48,368 nt of DNA from NCBI GenBank assembly GCA_945863035.1, contig CAMAZH010000012.1, positions 1-48,368 on the forward strand, read 5' to 3'. Below, piece by piece: positions 1 to 6,632 of the stretch (position 1 is its first letter; every line of letters starts with the position of its first letter). A program made the translations under genes and the position numbers. The stretch comes from Chitinophaga pinensis. Lineage in GTDB: Bacteria > Bacteroidota > Bacteroidia > Bacteroidales > GCA-2748055. The notes below the pieces were generated by a model, which saw nothing but the letters and a program-made list of their open reading frames with translations, ran no database searches and was not told the origin of the DNA.

Positions 1-866
1 AGTTCGGTCATCTCCCCCGTTTTGATATTTATGGTATTCTGGGCCAGCGATATACTGCTCGTGGGTTTTACGGCAACTCTGAAAACAATGTCGTTTCCGT
101 TGGATATACCGCCGTTTATTCCCCCGGCATGGTTGGTTTGGGTTTTCCCTTCGGGGGATACAAACAAGTCGTTATGCTCACTGCCTTTCATTTTCACCGA
201 TGCAAACCCGGCTCCAAACTCAATGGCTTTAATGGCTGGGATGCTGAAAGCAATATGTGCAATCAGGGATTCAACCGAATTGAAAAAAGGCTCACCCAGT
301 CCTGCCGGAATTTCGCTTGCCGTGCATTCAACAATTCCCCCGATGGAATTCTGTTGCTCAATGGCCATATCCACAGCTTTCCCGATATCTTTCATTCCCC
401 CGGCTTCAGTGAGTTCTGCTTTTATTTTAACGGGGGAGATAATCTTTCGGGCTATTACGCCTGCCGCAACCAGTCCCAGAGTAAGCCTGCCGCTGAAATG
501 TCCGCCGCCGCGGAAATCCTCATAACCGCCAAACTTTTTGAATGCAACAAAATCGGCATGTCCGGGTCGGGGTGTCTCCCGTAATTTCTCATAATCTTTA
601 AAACGTGTATTCGTATTCTCAAAAAGAATTGTGATGGGGGCTCCTGTTGTGGAATCGTTAAAAACCCCACTCATGAACCTGGGTAAATCGGCTTCTTTGC
701 GCGGGGTGGTGCCTTTTGAACCACTTCGCCTTCGATTAAGGTCGGGCGTGAAATCGGATTCGAGCAAAGGCACCCCGGCCGGACAACCATCAATTGTTAC
801 CCCGGTGGAGTTCCCGTGCGATTCGCCAAAAATACTTACCCTGAAATGGGTTCCGAAACTATTCAT
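1..866 (-). CDS. aroC: chorismate synthase, 3' end cut off by the window
   Basis: Chorismate synthase converts 5-enolpyruvylshikimate-3-phosphate to chorismate using reduced FMN, the last shikimate-pathway step, in the cytosol. The 288 visible residues start MNSFGTHFRVSIFGESHG and contain the family motifs GESHG, a basic DLNRRRSGSKG stretch, RPGHAD and FRGGGHFSGR. Bacterial AroC is usually about 350-360 residues, so roughly the last 60-70 (including the RHDPC-type motif) lie beyond the left edge. The ATG at 866-864 lies two bases after the aroD stop codon, so the gene is translationally close-coupled in the pheA operon. Frames open on the plus strand here are shadows. Identity is secure from motifs; only the C-terminus is unseen. 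Confidence 0.96.
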   Translation of the reverse strand, partial: MNSFGTHFRVSIFGESHGNSTGVTIDGCPAGVPLLESDFTPDLNRRRSGSKGTTPRKEADLPRFMSGVFNDSTTGAPITILFENTNTRFKDYEKLRETPRPGHADFVAFKKFGGYEDFRGGGHFSGRLTLGLVAAGVIARKIISPVKIKAELTEAGGMKDIGKAVDMAIEQQNSIGGIVECTASEIPAGLGEPFFNSVESLIAHIAFSIPAIKAIEFGAGFASVKMKGSEHNDLFVSPEGKTQTNHAGGINGGISNGNDIVFRVAVKPTSSISLAQNTINIKTGEMTE

Positions 867-868
867 CT

Positions 869-1501
869 CTATTGAATTTTTTTGATAATATCCCCCATCT
901 GGTCGTAACTCAACTGACCTTCTGCAGTAGCATCGCCCTCCCCTGCCGATGCAAAGGTGAACTCGGCACCCAGCAGAGTGGCCGCAACCCGCGTAATCTT
1001 ACCCATCTTTCCCATTCCAAGAACTACCTTGCGTCCCGAAATAGTATAAAGAGAAAGAAGTCTGGCCGAATCGGCCGGCGAATAAACCCTGCAGGCCAAT
1101 TTGGCCACATCGGCACCAGCCAGAAAGCAATCGTTCAAAAGGGATTCCAGAGTTTCTGAGGCAGGTGTGAGTTCATAATTATGGTATGATATAATGAGTT
1201 CAGTTGCGGATTGCCCGATAATCTTCCTCACTGAATCGAGAAAGGATGCTTCTGAATCCACTTCAACATCAATATACTTAGCTCCCGAAGCAGCTGCCAT
1301 CTCAAAAAGCGCAAGCCTTTCATCGTCCATAAATTTCCCGGGTCTGCAGGTAAAAACAGTCTTGCCACCCGAAAGAATCACTTCCCGGTATTCCTCAGGT
1401 TTCCAATTAAGAAGATCCGCCCTGAGTTCAATGAATCCTGATTTCCGCAATACTTTTTTTGCTTCTGCAGGACTCCCGTTTCCAAAACTAACGCAAATCA
1501 T
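869..1501 (-). CDS. aroD: type I 3-dehydroquinate dehydratase
   Basis: Dehydrates 3-dehydroquinate to 3-dehydroshikimate through a Schiff base. The 210-residue protein is the type I (class I aldolase-like) form: ELRAD at 25-29 and TCR at 51-53 bind substrate, H107 in SYHNY is the general acid/base, K134 in AKLA is the expected Schiff-base lysine, R171 in MGKITR and Q196 in AEGQL close the site. It is slightly shorter than the enteric enzyme (about 250) but all catalytic positions seem present. The start overlaps the end of aroB by 14 bases. Many bacteria use the unrelated type II enzyme (AroQ); this one clearly does not belong there. Confidence 0.95.
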   Translation of the reverse strand: MICVSFGNGSPAEAKKVLRKSGFIELRADLLNWKPEEYREVILSGGKTVFTCRPGKFMDDERLALFEMAAASGAKYIDVEVDSEASFLDSVRKIIGQSATELIISYHNYELTPASETLESLLNDCFLAGADVAKLACRVYSPADSARLLSLYTISGRKVVLGMGKMGKITRVAATLLGAEFTFASAGEGDATAEGQLSYDQMGDIIKKIQ

Positions 1502-2516
1502 AGAGCATTGATTTAAGATCGTTTACAGGTAATTTTTGTATAAGAGCTTTCCCTATGTCTTCAAGGAGAATAAAACTAATCTCCCCCCCTGCTCTTTTCT
1601 TGTCTTTTTTCATTGCCTCCGCCAGTAAATCAGGATCATATTCAAGCTGCACCGGCAACCCGCTTCTTTTTATGAGGTTTTCGAGTTCGACGGCTTTGGA
1701 GGCTTCAAGCAAACCAAGGTTAACAGAAAGCCGCGATGCAAGAATCATTCCAAGGGCAACCGCTTCGCCATGAGGTACTTTATAGAGCTTCTCGAAGGCA
1801 TGGGCAAAAGTATGACCAAAGTTAAGGGTTTTTCGCTCACCAATTTCATTTTCATCCCCATGAACCACTTCAATTTTGTTCCGTACCGACTCATATATCA
1901 TCCTTTCAAGCACCAACAAATCTTTGGCTATCCCCTTTTCAATGTTCTGATCGAGGTAGATAAAGAATTCCCTGTCGCGGATAGCCCCGTATTTTATGAT
2001 CTCGGCAAATCCCCCGAGAAATTCCCTTTCTGGCAGGGTAGAAAGGCTATCCACATCGCAGTAAACAAAATCCGGCTGGCGGATTATCCCAACCATGTTT
2101 TTATATCCATCGAGGTTCACGCCGTTTTTGCCACCTATAGCGGCATCGACTTGTCCCAGAAGGGTTGTGGAGACGAATCCGAACGGGATACCCCTGAGGA
2201 ATGTAGAGGCAACAAATCCCGACAAATCGGTAGCAATCCCTCCGCCTGCGCCAATCAACGACCAGCTACGATCGACTTCCATTTCAAGGAGCTTGTGGTA
2301 AAGCACAACGGCCTGATCCATCGATTTGGCCTTTTCTCCCGAACCAATTGAAATTACGGGAAATCCGGCAAATTTAGCGGAGTGGAAATGCAGCAGGTTT
2401 TCATCGGCCATCACAACGGTTTTGCTTTTGGTAAAGCTGGAAATCGCAGTGCCTATATCTCCCCCGATAAAAACCTCGCTTTTACCGCCTGAAGTTACCA
2501 ACTCAAGCTTTTTCAT
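1488..2516 (-). CDS. aroB: 3-dehydroquinate synthase
   Basis: Cyclises DAHP to 3-dehydroquinate using NAD+ and a divalent metal, the second shikimate step. The 342 residues carry the NAD-binding GAGGGIATDLSG (89-100), the STTLLGQVDAAIGGKNGVN block (116-134), and the metal-ligand regions FAEIIKYG (E172), GHTFAHAFE (H235/H239) and PHGE (H249). Length fits the family. Its ATG overlaps the stop codon of the upstream DAHP synthase gene as ATGA, and its 3' end overlaps aroD by 14 bases, so it sits inside a translationally coupled operon. Confidence 0.96.
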   Translation of the reverse strand: MKKLELVTSGGKSEVFIGGDIGTAISSFTKSKTVVMADENLLHFHSAKFAGFPVISIGSGEKAKSMDQAVVLYHKLLEMEVDRSWSLIGAGGGIATDLSGFVASTFLRGIPFGFVSTTLLGQVDAAIGGKNGVNLDGYKNMVGIIRQPDFVYCDVDSLSTLPEREFLGGFAEIIKYGAIRDREFFIYLDQNIEKGIAKDLLVLERMIYESVRNKIEVVHGDENEIGERKTLNFGHTFAHAFEKLYKVPHGEAVALGMILASRLSVNLGLLEASKAVELENLIKRSGLPVQLEYDPDLLAEAMKKDKKRAGGEISFILLEDIGKALIQKLPVNDLKSMLYDLR

Positions 2517-3610
2517 TTTGCATCTTCCTGTTTGCGGTTCATTACCACCGTTTGCTTATTGATGGATTCCTGATGGATGGCCTGGAATACCTTCAGGATA
2601 AACTCTTCGCTGAGACCTTTTCTGCTGCCGAGGTTTATGCGGTTTCTCACAATATCGTCCCATCGTTGCGATTGCAGGATCGTGATATTGTTGTCTTTCT
2701 TGTGCTTTCCGATTTCTTCAACAACCTTCATTCTTTTTTCGAAAATCTGTATCAGTTTGTCATCAAGCTTATCGATCTGCTCCCGGAGTTCAGCCAGACT
2801 CAGCATTGCGTTAAGGTCGCCCTCGTCTCTGAATACGAGTCTTTTAAGAAGCGTATGCAGCTCTGCAGGCGTGATTTGCTGTTTTGCGTCGCTCCATGCC
2901 TCATCGGGGCTTATGTGTGTCTCGATGATCAAACCGTCGAAGTTCAAGTCCATTGCTTTTTGAGAAATATCATAGAGCATATGACGGTTTCCACAGATAT
3001 GGCTGGGGTCGTTGATAATTTTCAGCTCCGGGATCCTGCGGCGCAGTTCGATAGGCACCTGCCATTGTGGGTCGTTCCTGAAAAGGGATTTGTCATACAC
3101 TGAGAAACCGCGGTGTATTGCAACAAGCTTCTTCAATCCCGAATTGTTAAGGCGTTCGAGTGCCCCGATCCAAAGTTCAATATCAGGGTTGACGGGGTTT
3201 TTAACCATTACGGTGATATCCACACCTTTGAGCGCATCGGCGATATCCTGCACGGCGAAAGGATTTGCGGTTGTGCGCGCACCGATCCATAGTATGTCAA
3301 CGCCCGACTTCAGGCATTCCTCAACATGCTTTACCGTGGCAACCTCAGTGGTGATGAGCATGCCCGTTTCTTCTTTCACCTTGCGCAACCATTCCAGACC
3401 GATGGATCCGATACCCTCAAAGGCATTTGGGCGTGTGCGGGGCTTCCATATCCCCGCCCGGTAAATATTGATTCCCCGTGAATGCAGTTCCCTGGCCGTA
3501 GCCAGAACTTGTTCTTCGGTTTCAGCGCTGCAAGGACCCGCAATGATGATGGGCCTTTTCATGCACTCGCCACAAAGTGCGAGAGGTTCAAGATCGAGTT
3601 TGATTCCCAT
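2513..3610 (-). CDS. bifunctional DAHP synthase / chorismate mutase type II
   Basis: A fusion of two enzymes at opposite ends of the chorismate pathway. Residues about 18-262 form a short, KDSA-like (type I-beta) DAHP synthase: GPCSAE at 25-30, YRAGIWKPRTRP at 50-61, KNPVNPDIELW, INDPSH with the metal-binding His near 204, and IIETH at 228-232. Residues about 272-352 form an AroQ-type helical chorismate mutase (LAELREQIDKLDDKLIQIFEKRM, then GKHKK). The domain order (DAHPS then CM) is the one usual in Bacteroidota. The CM part probably also serves as the prephenate source for the adjacent PheA, and in related fusions it mediates feedback inhibition (family knowledge, not visible here). M1 is followed by M17; I kept M1 because relatives have a similar short N-terminal extension. 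Ends in an ATGA overlap with aroB. Confidence 0.93.
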   Translation of the reverse strand: MGIKLDLEPLALCGECMKRPIIIAGPCSAETEEQVLATARELHSRGINIYRAGIWKPRTRPNAFEGIGSIGLEWLRKVKEETGMLITTEVATVKHVEECLKSGVDILWIGARTTANPFAVQDIADALKGVDITVMVKNPVNPDIELWIGALERLNNSGLKKLVAIHRGFSVYDKSLFRNDPQWQVPIELRRRIPELKIINDPSHICGNRHMLYDISQKAMDLNFDGLIIETHISPDEAWSDAKQQITPAELHTLLKRLVFRDEGDLNAMLSLAELREQIDKLDDKLIQIFEKRMKVVEEIGKHKKDNNITILQSQRWDDIVRNRINLGSRKGLSEEFILKVFQAIHQESINKQTVVMNRKQEDAK

Positions 3611-3621
3611 AATTGTAGTTA

Positions 3622-4485
3622 TTATTCCATTATTGATTTTCCTTTGATATATTCCCCCAAGACTCCCAATTCACTGGTGAACGGACGAATTGCGTCGAGG
3701 GATTTCCTGTACCAGTCGTAATCGTCAAAAATCACATCCACATAAAACTGGTACTCCCAATCTTTTCCCATGATCGGAAGGGATTGGATTTTCGAAAGGT
3801 TGATGTCGTAATACGACAGGATAGAGAGTATTTTTGAAAGCGAGCCTGATTTGTGAGCAAGGGCGAAATGTAAAGATGCCTTATTAACTATGGAATTGTC
3901 CGTTTGGTCACCATTCGTTTCTTTGAGGATGAGGAACCGGGTGTAGTTCATTTTATTGGTTTCTATACCTGGTGCAAGAATTTCGAGCCCGTATTTTTCT
4001 GCAGCAAGATCACTTGCGATGGCGCCTTTGCCGATGAGTTTGCCCTCCTGAAGCATTTTTGCGCTAAGGGCCGTATCGATGCTCTCGATAAGAGTGATAT
4101 GCGGGTAATTGTCGAAAAAAAGCTGGCATTGAAGAATTGCCATGGGATGCGAATACACTTCCTTAAGGTCTTCGATCTTCTGTCCCTTTAAAGCCACCAG
4201 ATTCTGGCGAATCCTCAGGTAAATCTCTCCCACGATATGCATTTTGGAATCCTTTATCAAGGCGTAATTGGGGATAATACTCCCGGCCAGAGAGTTCTCA
4301 ATTGCCATGATGCCATAATCTACTTCCCGCTGGGTAAGCGATGTAATGAGATCTTTAAAAGTATTGTTAGGCTTTATGTCAATCTCCAAAGGCTCGAAAT
4401 ATGCCTTGGCCGCAATTTCATGAAACGCTCCGTACCCGCCCTGAATGGCAATTGTGATCGGTTTGATTTCTGAGTTTTCTTCCAT
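3622..4485 (-). CDS. pheA: prephenate dehydratase with C-terminal ACT domain
   Basis: Decarboxylates and dehydrates prephenate to phenylpyruvate, the committed step to phenylalanine. Of the 287 residues, about 10-190 form the periplasmic-binding-protein-like catalytic part, with IAIQGGYGAFHEIAA, NSLAGSI, SHPMAILQC and the catalytic T182-R183-F184. Residues about 204-280 form the regulatory ACT domain (SGSLSKIL, LSKIQSLPI), expected to bind Phe. No chorismate mutase domain is fused to it; that activity is in the next gene. An in-frame ATG at 4545 is possible, but its extra 20 residues precede the family N-terminus and lie almost directly after the terminator hairpin at 4549-4579, so I start at 4485. 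First gene of the operon, 11 bases before DAHPS-CM; controlled by the tandem leader described separately. Confidence 0.94.
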   Translation of the reverse strand: MEENSEIKPITIAIQGGYGAFHEIAAKAYFEPLEIDIKPNNTFKDLITSLTQREVDYGIMAIENSLAGSIIPNYALIKDSKMHIVGEIYLRIRQNLVALKGQKIEDLKEVYSHPMAILQCQLFFDNYPHITLIESIDTALSAKMLQEGKLIGKGAIASDLAAEKYGLEILAPGIETNKMNYTRFLILKETNGDQTDNSIVNKASLHFALAHKSGSLSKILSILSYYDINLSKIQSLPIMGKDWEYQFYVDVIFDDYDWYRKSLDAIRPFTSELGVLGEYIKGKSIME

Positions 4486-4548
4486 AATAATAATTAATAA
4501 AAAGATTTCGACCTGAAGCTCCCTTGTTTTGAGAAACTGAAACAAATT

Positions 4549-4579
4549 AAAAAAGGCCCCGTGTCGACCGGGACCTTTT
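4549..4579 (-). terminator. attenuator terminator 2, upstream of pheA
   Basis: On the minus strand, GGTCCCG (4575-4569) pairs with CGGGGCC (4561-4555) around a 7-base loop, with AAAA (4579-4576) facing the T tract. Six T follow (4554-4549). It sits 63 bases before the pheA ATG and inside the transcript, so it looks like a conditional, not a gene-end, terminator. The 5' arm can alternatively pair with 4621-4614 (8 pairs, one G-U), just after leader peptide 2. Confidence 0.82.
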
Positions 4580-4621
4580 ATATGATTTTCTCTGCTCTGA
4601 AACCCATACGTTATCCCGGCC
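4566..4621 (-). promoter_or_regulatory. candidate antiterminator 2
   Basis: Minus-strand GGCCGGGA (4621-4614), starting two bases after the leader-2 stop codon, complements TCCCGGTC (4573-4566), which includes most of the 5' arm of terminator 2. The two pairings cannot coexist. A ribosome stalled on the Phe/Tyr run of leader 2 would leave this region free to form; a ribosome reaching the stop codon would cover 4621-4614 and allow the terminator. Pairing is seen in the sequence; the mechanism is inferred. Confidence 0.68.
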
Positions 4622-4623
4622 TG

Positions 4624-4689
4624 TTAATTCAGACTAAAATAAAAGTAATAAAAGAAGAATCCAGCAGGTATGTGTTTGAATCTGTCCAT
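4624..4689 (-). CDS. Phe/Tyr-rich leader peptide 2
   Basis: A 21-codon minus-strand frame from ATG 4689-4687 to TAA 4626-4624. It begins MDRFKHIPAG and then has the run FFFYYFYF at residues 11-18, ending SLN. Six of 21 residues are Phe and three Tyr; there is no Trp. The start lies directly after the T tract of terminator 1, the stop directly before antiterminator arm 2. No clear Shine-Dalgarno is seen, which is normal for this phylum. It repeats the design of leader 1 without being a close sequence copy. Function is regulatory by inference: translation speed over Phe/Tyr codons should decide folding of the RNA downstream. Confidence 0.75.
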   Translation of the reverse strand: MDRFKHIPAGFFFYYFYFSLN

Positions 4690-4692
4690 GTT

Positions 4693-4723
4693 AAAAATAA
4701 AAAATCCCGATAAACACCGGGAT
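4693..4723 (-). terminator. attenuator terminator 1
   Basis: Minus-strand ATCCCG (4723-4718) pairs with CGGGAT (4709-4704) across an 8-base loop, followed by TTTTTATTTTT (4703-4693). It lies between leader peptides 1 and 2. The 5' arm is also an exact complement of 4747-4742, immediately after the leader-1 stop codon, so the hairpin is mutually exclusive with that pairing. Confidence 0.8.
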
Positions 4724-4747
4724 CAATTGATATAAAAGTTTATCCCG
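4718..4747 (-). promoter_or_regulatory. candidate antiterminator 1
   Basis: Minus-strand CGGGAT (4747-4742), two bases after the leader-1 stop codon, is a perfect complement of ATCCCG (4723-4718), the 5' arm of terminator 1. The stem encloses 18 bases. It forms the same 1:2 against 2:3 choice as in the second leader. Short (6 pairs), so the thermodynamic balance needs a folding calculation. Confidence 0.65.
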
Positions 4748-4749
4748 AC

Positions 4750-4800
4750 TTATTTCAGCTTGCTATAAAAATAGAAATATGTAAAAGTAAAGCGGGTCAT
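4750..4800 (-). CDS. Phe/Tyr-rich leader peptide 1
   Basis: A 16-residue peptide, MTRFTFTYFYFYSKLK, read from ATG 4800-4798 to TAA 4752-4750. Four Phe and three Tyr fall within residues 4-12. It starts about a dozen bases after the predicted transcription start and its stop codon precedes antiterminator arm 1 by two bases. This is the classic arrangement of a ribosome-mediated attenuation leader for an aromatic amino acid operon; the operon makes chorismate (needed for Phe and Tyr) and phenylpyruvate. Composition and position are seen; regulation is inferred. Confidence 0.78.
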   Translation of the reverse strand: MTRFTFTYFYFYSKLK

Positions 4801-4817
4801 TTTTTTAAAGATTTGTG

Positions 4818-4848
4818 CAAAGTAAATCAATTTGCTTAATATATGCAA
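4818..4848 (-). promoter_or_regulatory. promoter of the pheA operon leader
   Basis: Minus-strand TTACTTTG (4825-4818) is a one-mismatch match to the Bacteroidota -7 element TAnnTTTG, with TTG (4848-4846) 20 bases upstream as a -33 element. Transcription would start near 4812, putting the leader-1 ATG very close to the 5' end. Confidence 0.55.
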
Positions 4849-4860
4849 GGAATTGCACGA

Positions 4861-4997
4861 AAAAAGTATCAAGATGAAGTCGGGCAGAGTCTATCTCGAA
4901 ATGTTTATCTTGCAGCGGCAGAAGGGCAAAGTTTTTTGCCTTCCTCCTATGGTTATAGGTATGCTTTGAAATATCTTGCTGTCAGCAATTTAAAACT
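4861..4997. other. spacer between the pheA leader and nth
   Basis: 137 bases between the divergent pheA-operon promoter and nth. It must hold the nth promoter. A TATGCTTTG-like string near 4960 resembles the phylum's -7 element but is off by one base in spacing, so I do not call it. No reading frame or hairpin of note. Confidence 0.4.
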
Positions 4998-5642
4998 ATG
5001 AGCAATAAAGAGTTATTCCACAAAACGATTACCTGGTTTCAGGAAAACATGCCAATTGCAGAGACAGAGTTGCATTACTCGAATACCTTTCAGTTGCTTG
5101 TTGCCGTTATCCTGTCGGCCCAATGCACCGATAAAAGGGTAAATATCATAAGCCCGCCGTTTTTCGATCGTTTCCCGGATCCTCAAACTCTGGCGGCTTC
5201 GTCGGTTGAGGAAATTTTCTCCTATATTAAAACATGCTCCTATCCCAATAACAAAGCTAAAAACCTGTGGGGTATGGCGAATAGTCTGGTGAGTGATTTC
5301 GGGGGAGTGGTACCGGACGAGCCGGAGCAACTTCAAAAATTGCCCGGAGTTGGCCGTAAGACAGCAAACGTCATTCTTTCGGTTGCCTTCAATAAGCCAG
5401 CGCTTGCGGTGGATACTCATGTCTTCAGGGTTGCGGCCAGAATAGGACTTTCGGTAAACGCAAAAACCCCGCTTGAGACGGAAAGACAATTGGTGAAGTA
5501 TATTCCCGAAGAACTTCTGAGTGTGGCCCACCACTGGCTTATTCTTCATGGGCGATACACATGCATCGCTCGCAAACCGAAATGTTTGGAATGCGGTTTG
5601 AGGGAATTCTGCCAATATGCTTCACGAGCAGTAAACCAATGA
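4998..5642 (+). CDS. nth: endonuclease III (DNA glycosylase / AP lyase)
   Basis: Removes oxidised pyrimidines and cleaves at abasic sites in base excision repair. The 214 residues match the usual length (about 211). The helix-hairpin-helix LPGVGRKTA spans 115-123 with catalytic K121, and D139 in VDTHV is the conserved aspartate. The 4Fe-4S cluster loop is complete: C189, C196, C199 and C205 give the expected C-x6-C-x2-C-x5-C. ATG at 4998 gives the family N-terminus. Single-gene unit divergent from the pheA operon. Confidence 0.97.
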   Translation: MSNKELFHKTITWFQENMPIAETELHYSNTFQLLVAVILSAQCTDKRVNIISPPFFDRFPDPQTLAASSVEEIFSYIKTCSYPNNKAKNLWGMANSLVSDFGGVVPDEPEQLQKLPGVGRKTANVILSVAFNKPALAVDTHVFRVAARIGLSVNAKTPLETERQLVKYIPEELLSVAHHWLILHGRYTCIARKPKCLECGLREFCQYASRAVNQ

Positions 5643-5690
5643 AGTGTATAGTTATAATTGGGTAAAGCTATAAATATTAACGAAAAGTAC

Positions 5691-5698
5691 TATTTTTG
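5691..5698 (+). promoter_or_regulatory. -7 element before the 5718 gene
   Basis: TATTTTTG matches TAnnTTTG exactly, 19 bases before the ATG at 5718. No TTTG at the preferred -33 distance; the nearest TTG is 30 bases upstream, so support is moderate. Confidence 0.4.
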
Positions 5699-5717
5699 TG
5701 ACTAAAGCCTTTCCAAA

Positions 5718-6602
5718 ATGAAAAACTCTCTCAAACTTGCACTACTTAGCCTCCTGATTCTAACCCTATCCGGGGCCAGTTTCGAGAAGATCGATTACCG
5801 CGCCGCAAGACTCAACAACGTTTGTAAAGACCTCAAAAACGATGTACTGCTCTATTTTGTCTTTGTGGACACCAAGACTACCAGTCCCTGGTCCGAGTTT
5901 GATATCCGGTCAACAATCGATTCGATGGACGTCGCGGTTACCTGGATCGAAAAACAAGCTGAAATAAATAATATTTCTTTAAATATTAAAACCGACTATT
6001 ATATAGGTAAAGAGTTTGCAACGGTGAGCAAAGATCTGCCATCGGGTACCGTTGACGAGTCTATTACCCAACCCAATTTGAAGGCTGGCATTGTGAAAAT
6101 CAACAAATGGGCCGACAGCCTCTCGAAAATCGTTGGAGGTTCTTTTATTATAGTAGGGAAAGACGGTATCCCCTTACTACAGAGTCCAAAAGATACCGAA
6201 CGCCTGATTGCTTTGCTGCGCGATGAGTACAAGGTTGAAAGTGTTGCCCTGATTTTCATGGTAAACAATTATTTCCGCAACGATATTTCATTTGCTGTCA
6301 ACACTTTCACAACCGAAAAGGTCGAATTTGCAATCGTAAGTTACAAATATCCGGCCGAAATTGCCCACAGCTTCCTTAATCTCTATGGTGCTGCGGATTT
6401 GTATGCCACACCCTTGCGAAAGTCCGATAAGAAGATTAAGATGGCACATGAGTTTTTTCCAAATGAGATCATGCAGGATCCCTATGCGAAGAATATTTGG
6501 GCACAAGAAATTTCCGACTTCACAAAATATCTGATTGGCTGGACCAATGAGCTTGATCCCCGATACGAGCCTTTGCTTTCCGACAAGCCTTTCGGGTTTT
6601 AA
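5718..6602 (+). CDS. secreted protein with degenerate metzincin-like HExxHxxGxxD site
   Basis: 294 residues with an N-terminal signal sequence (about 1-20, KNSLKLALLSLLILTLSGA). I cannot assign a named family with certainty. Residues 212-230 read PAEIAHSFLNLYGAADLYA. This has the frame of an HExxHxxGxxD zinc-protease motif, but Glu218 is Ser and the second His (221) is Asn, while H217, G224 and D227 remain. A following FFPNEIM segment (246-252) is where such secreted Bacteroidota proteins usually have a PN-IM motif. So it looks like a relative of a zinc protease that cannot be catalytic in the usual way: a binding protein or a decayed enzyme. The gene is intact, 30 bases before the desulfurase-SelD gene on the same strand; a shared transcript is possible. 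Confidence 0.6.
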   Translation: MKNSLKLALLSLLILTLSGASFEKIDYRAARLNNVCKDLKNDVLLYFVFVDTKTTSPWSEFDIRSTIDSMDVAVTWIEKQAEINNISLNIKTDYYIGKEFATVSKDLPSGTVDESITQPNLKAGIVKINKWADSLSKIVGGSFIIVGKDGIPLLQSPKDTERLIALLRDEYKVESVALIFMVNNYFRNDISFAVNTFTTEKVEFAIVSYKYPAEIAHSFLNLYGAADLYATPLRKSDKKIKMAHEFFPNEIMQDPYAKNIWAQEISDFTKYLIGWTNELDPRYEPLLSDKPFGF

Positions 6603-6632
6603 CTTCACCAAGCAACGTTTAACCCATATTTC

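Noticed and set aside
1770-2351. 193-codon open frame on the plus strand opposite aroB
   Set aside because: Exact shadow of a gene with all catalytic motifs on the other strand; no start signal, no family resemblance.
4549-4860. T-box or amino-acid riboswitch in the pheA leader
   Set aside because: No T-box sequence or specifier-loop architecture was seen, and the two Phe/Tyr-rich frames with coupled alternative stems explain the region better.
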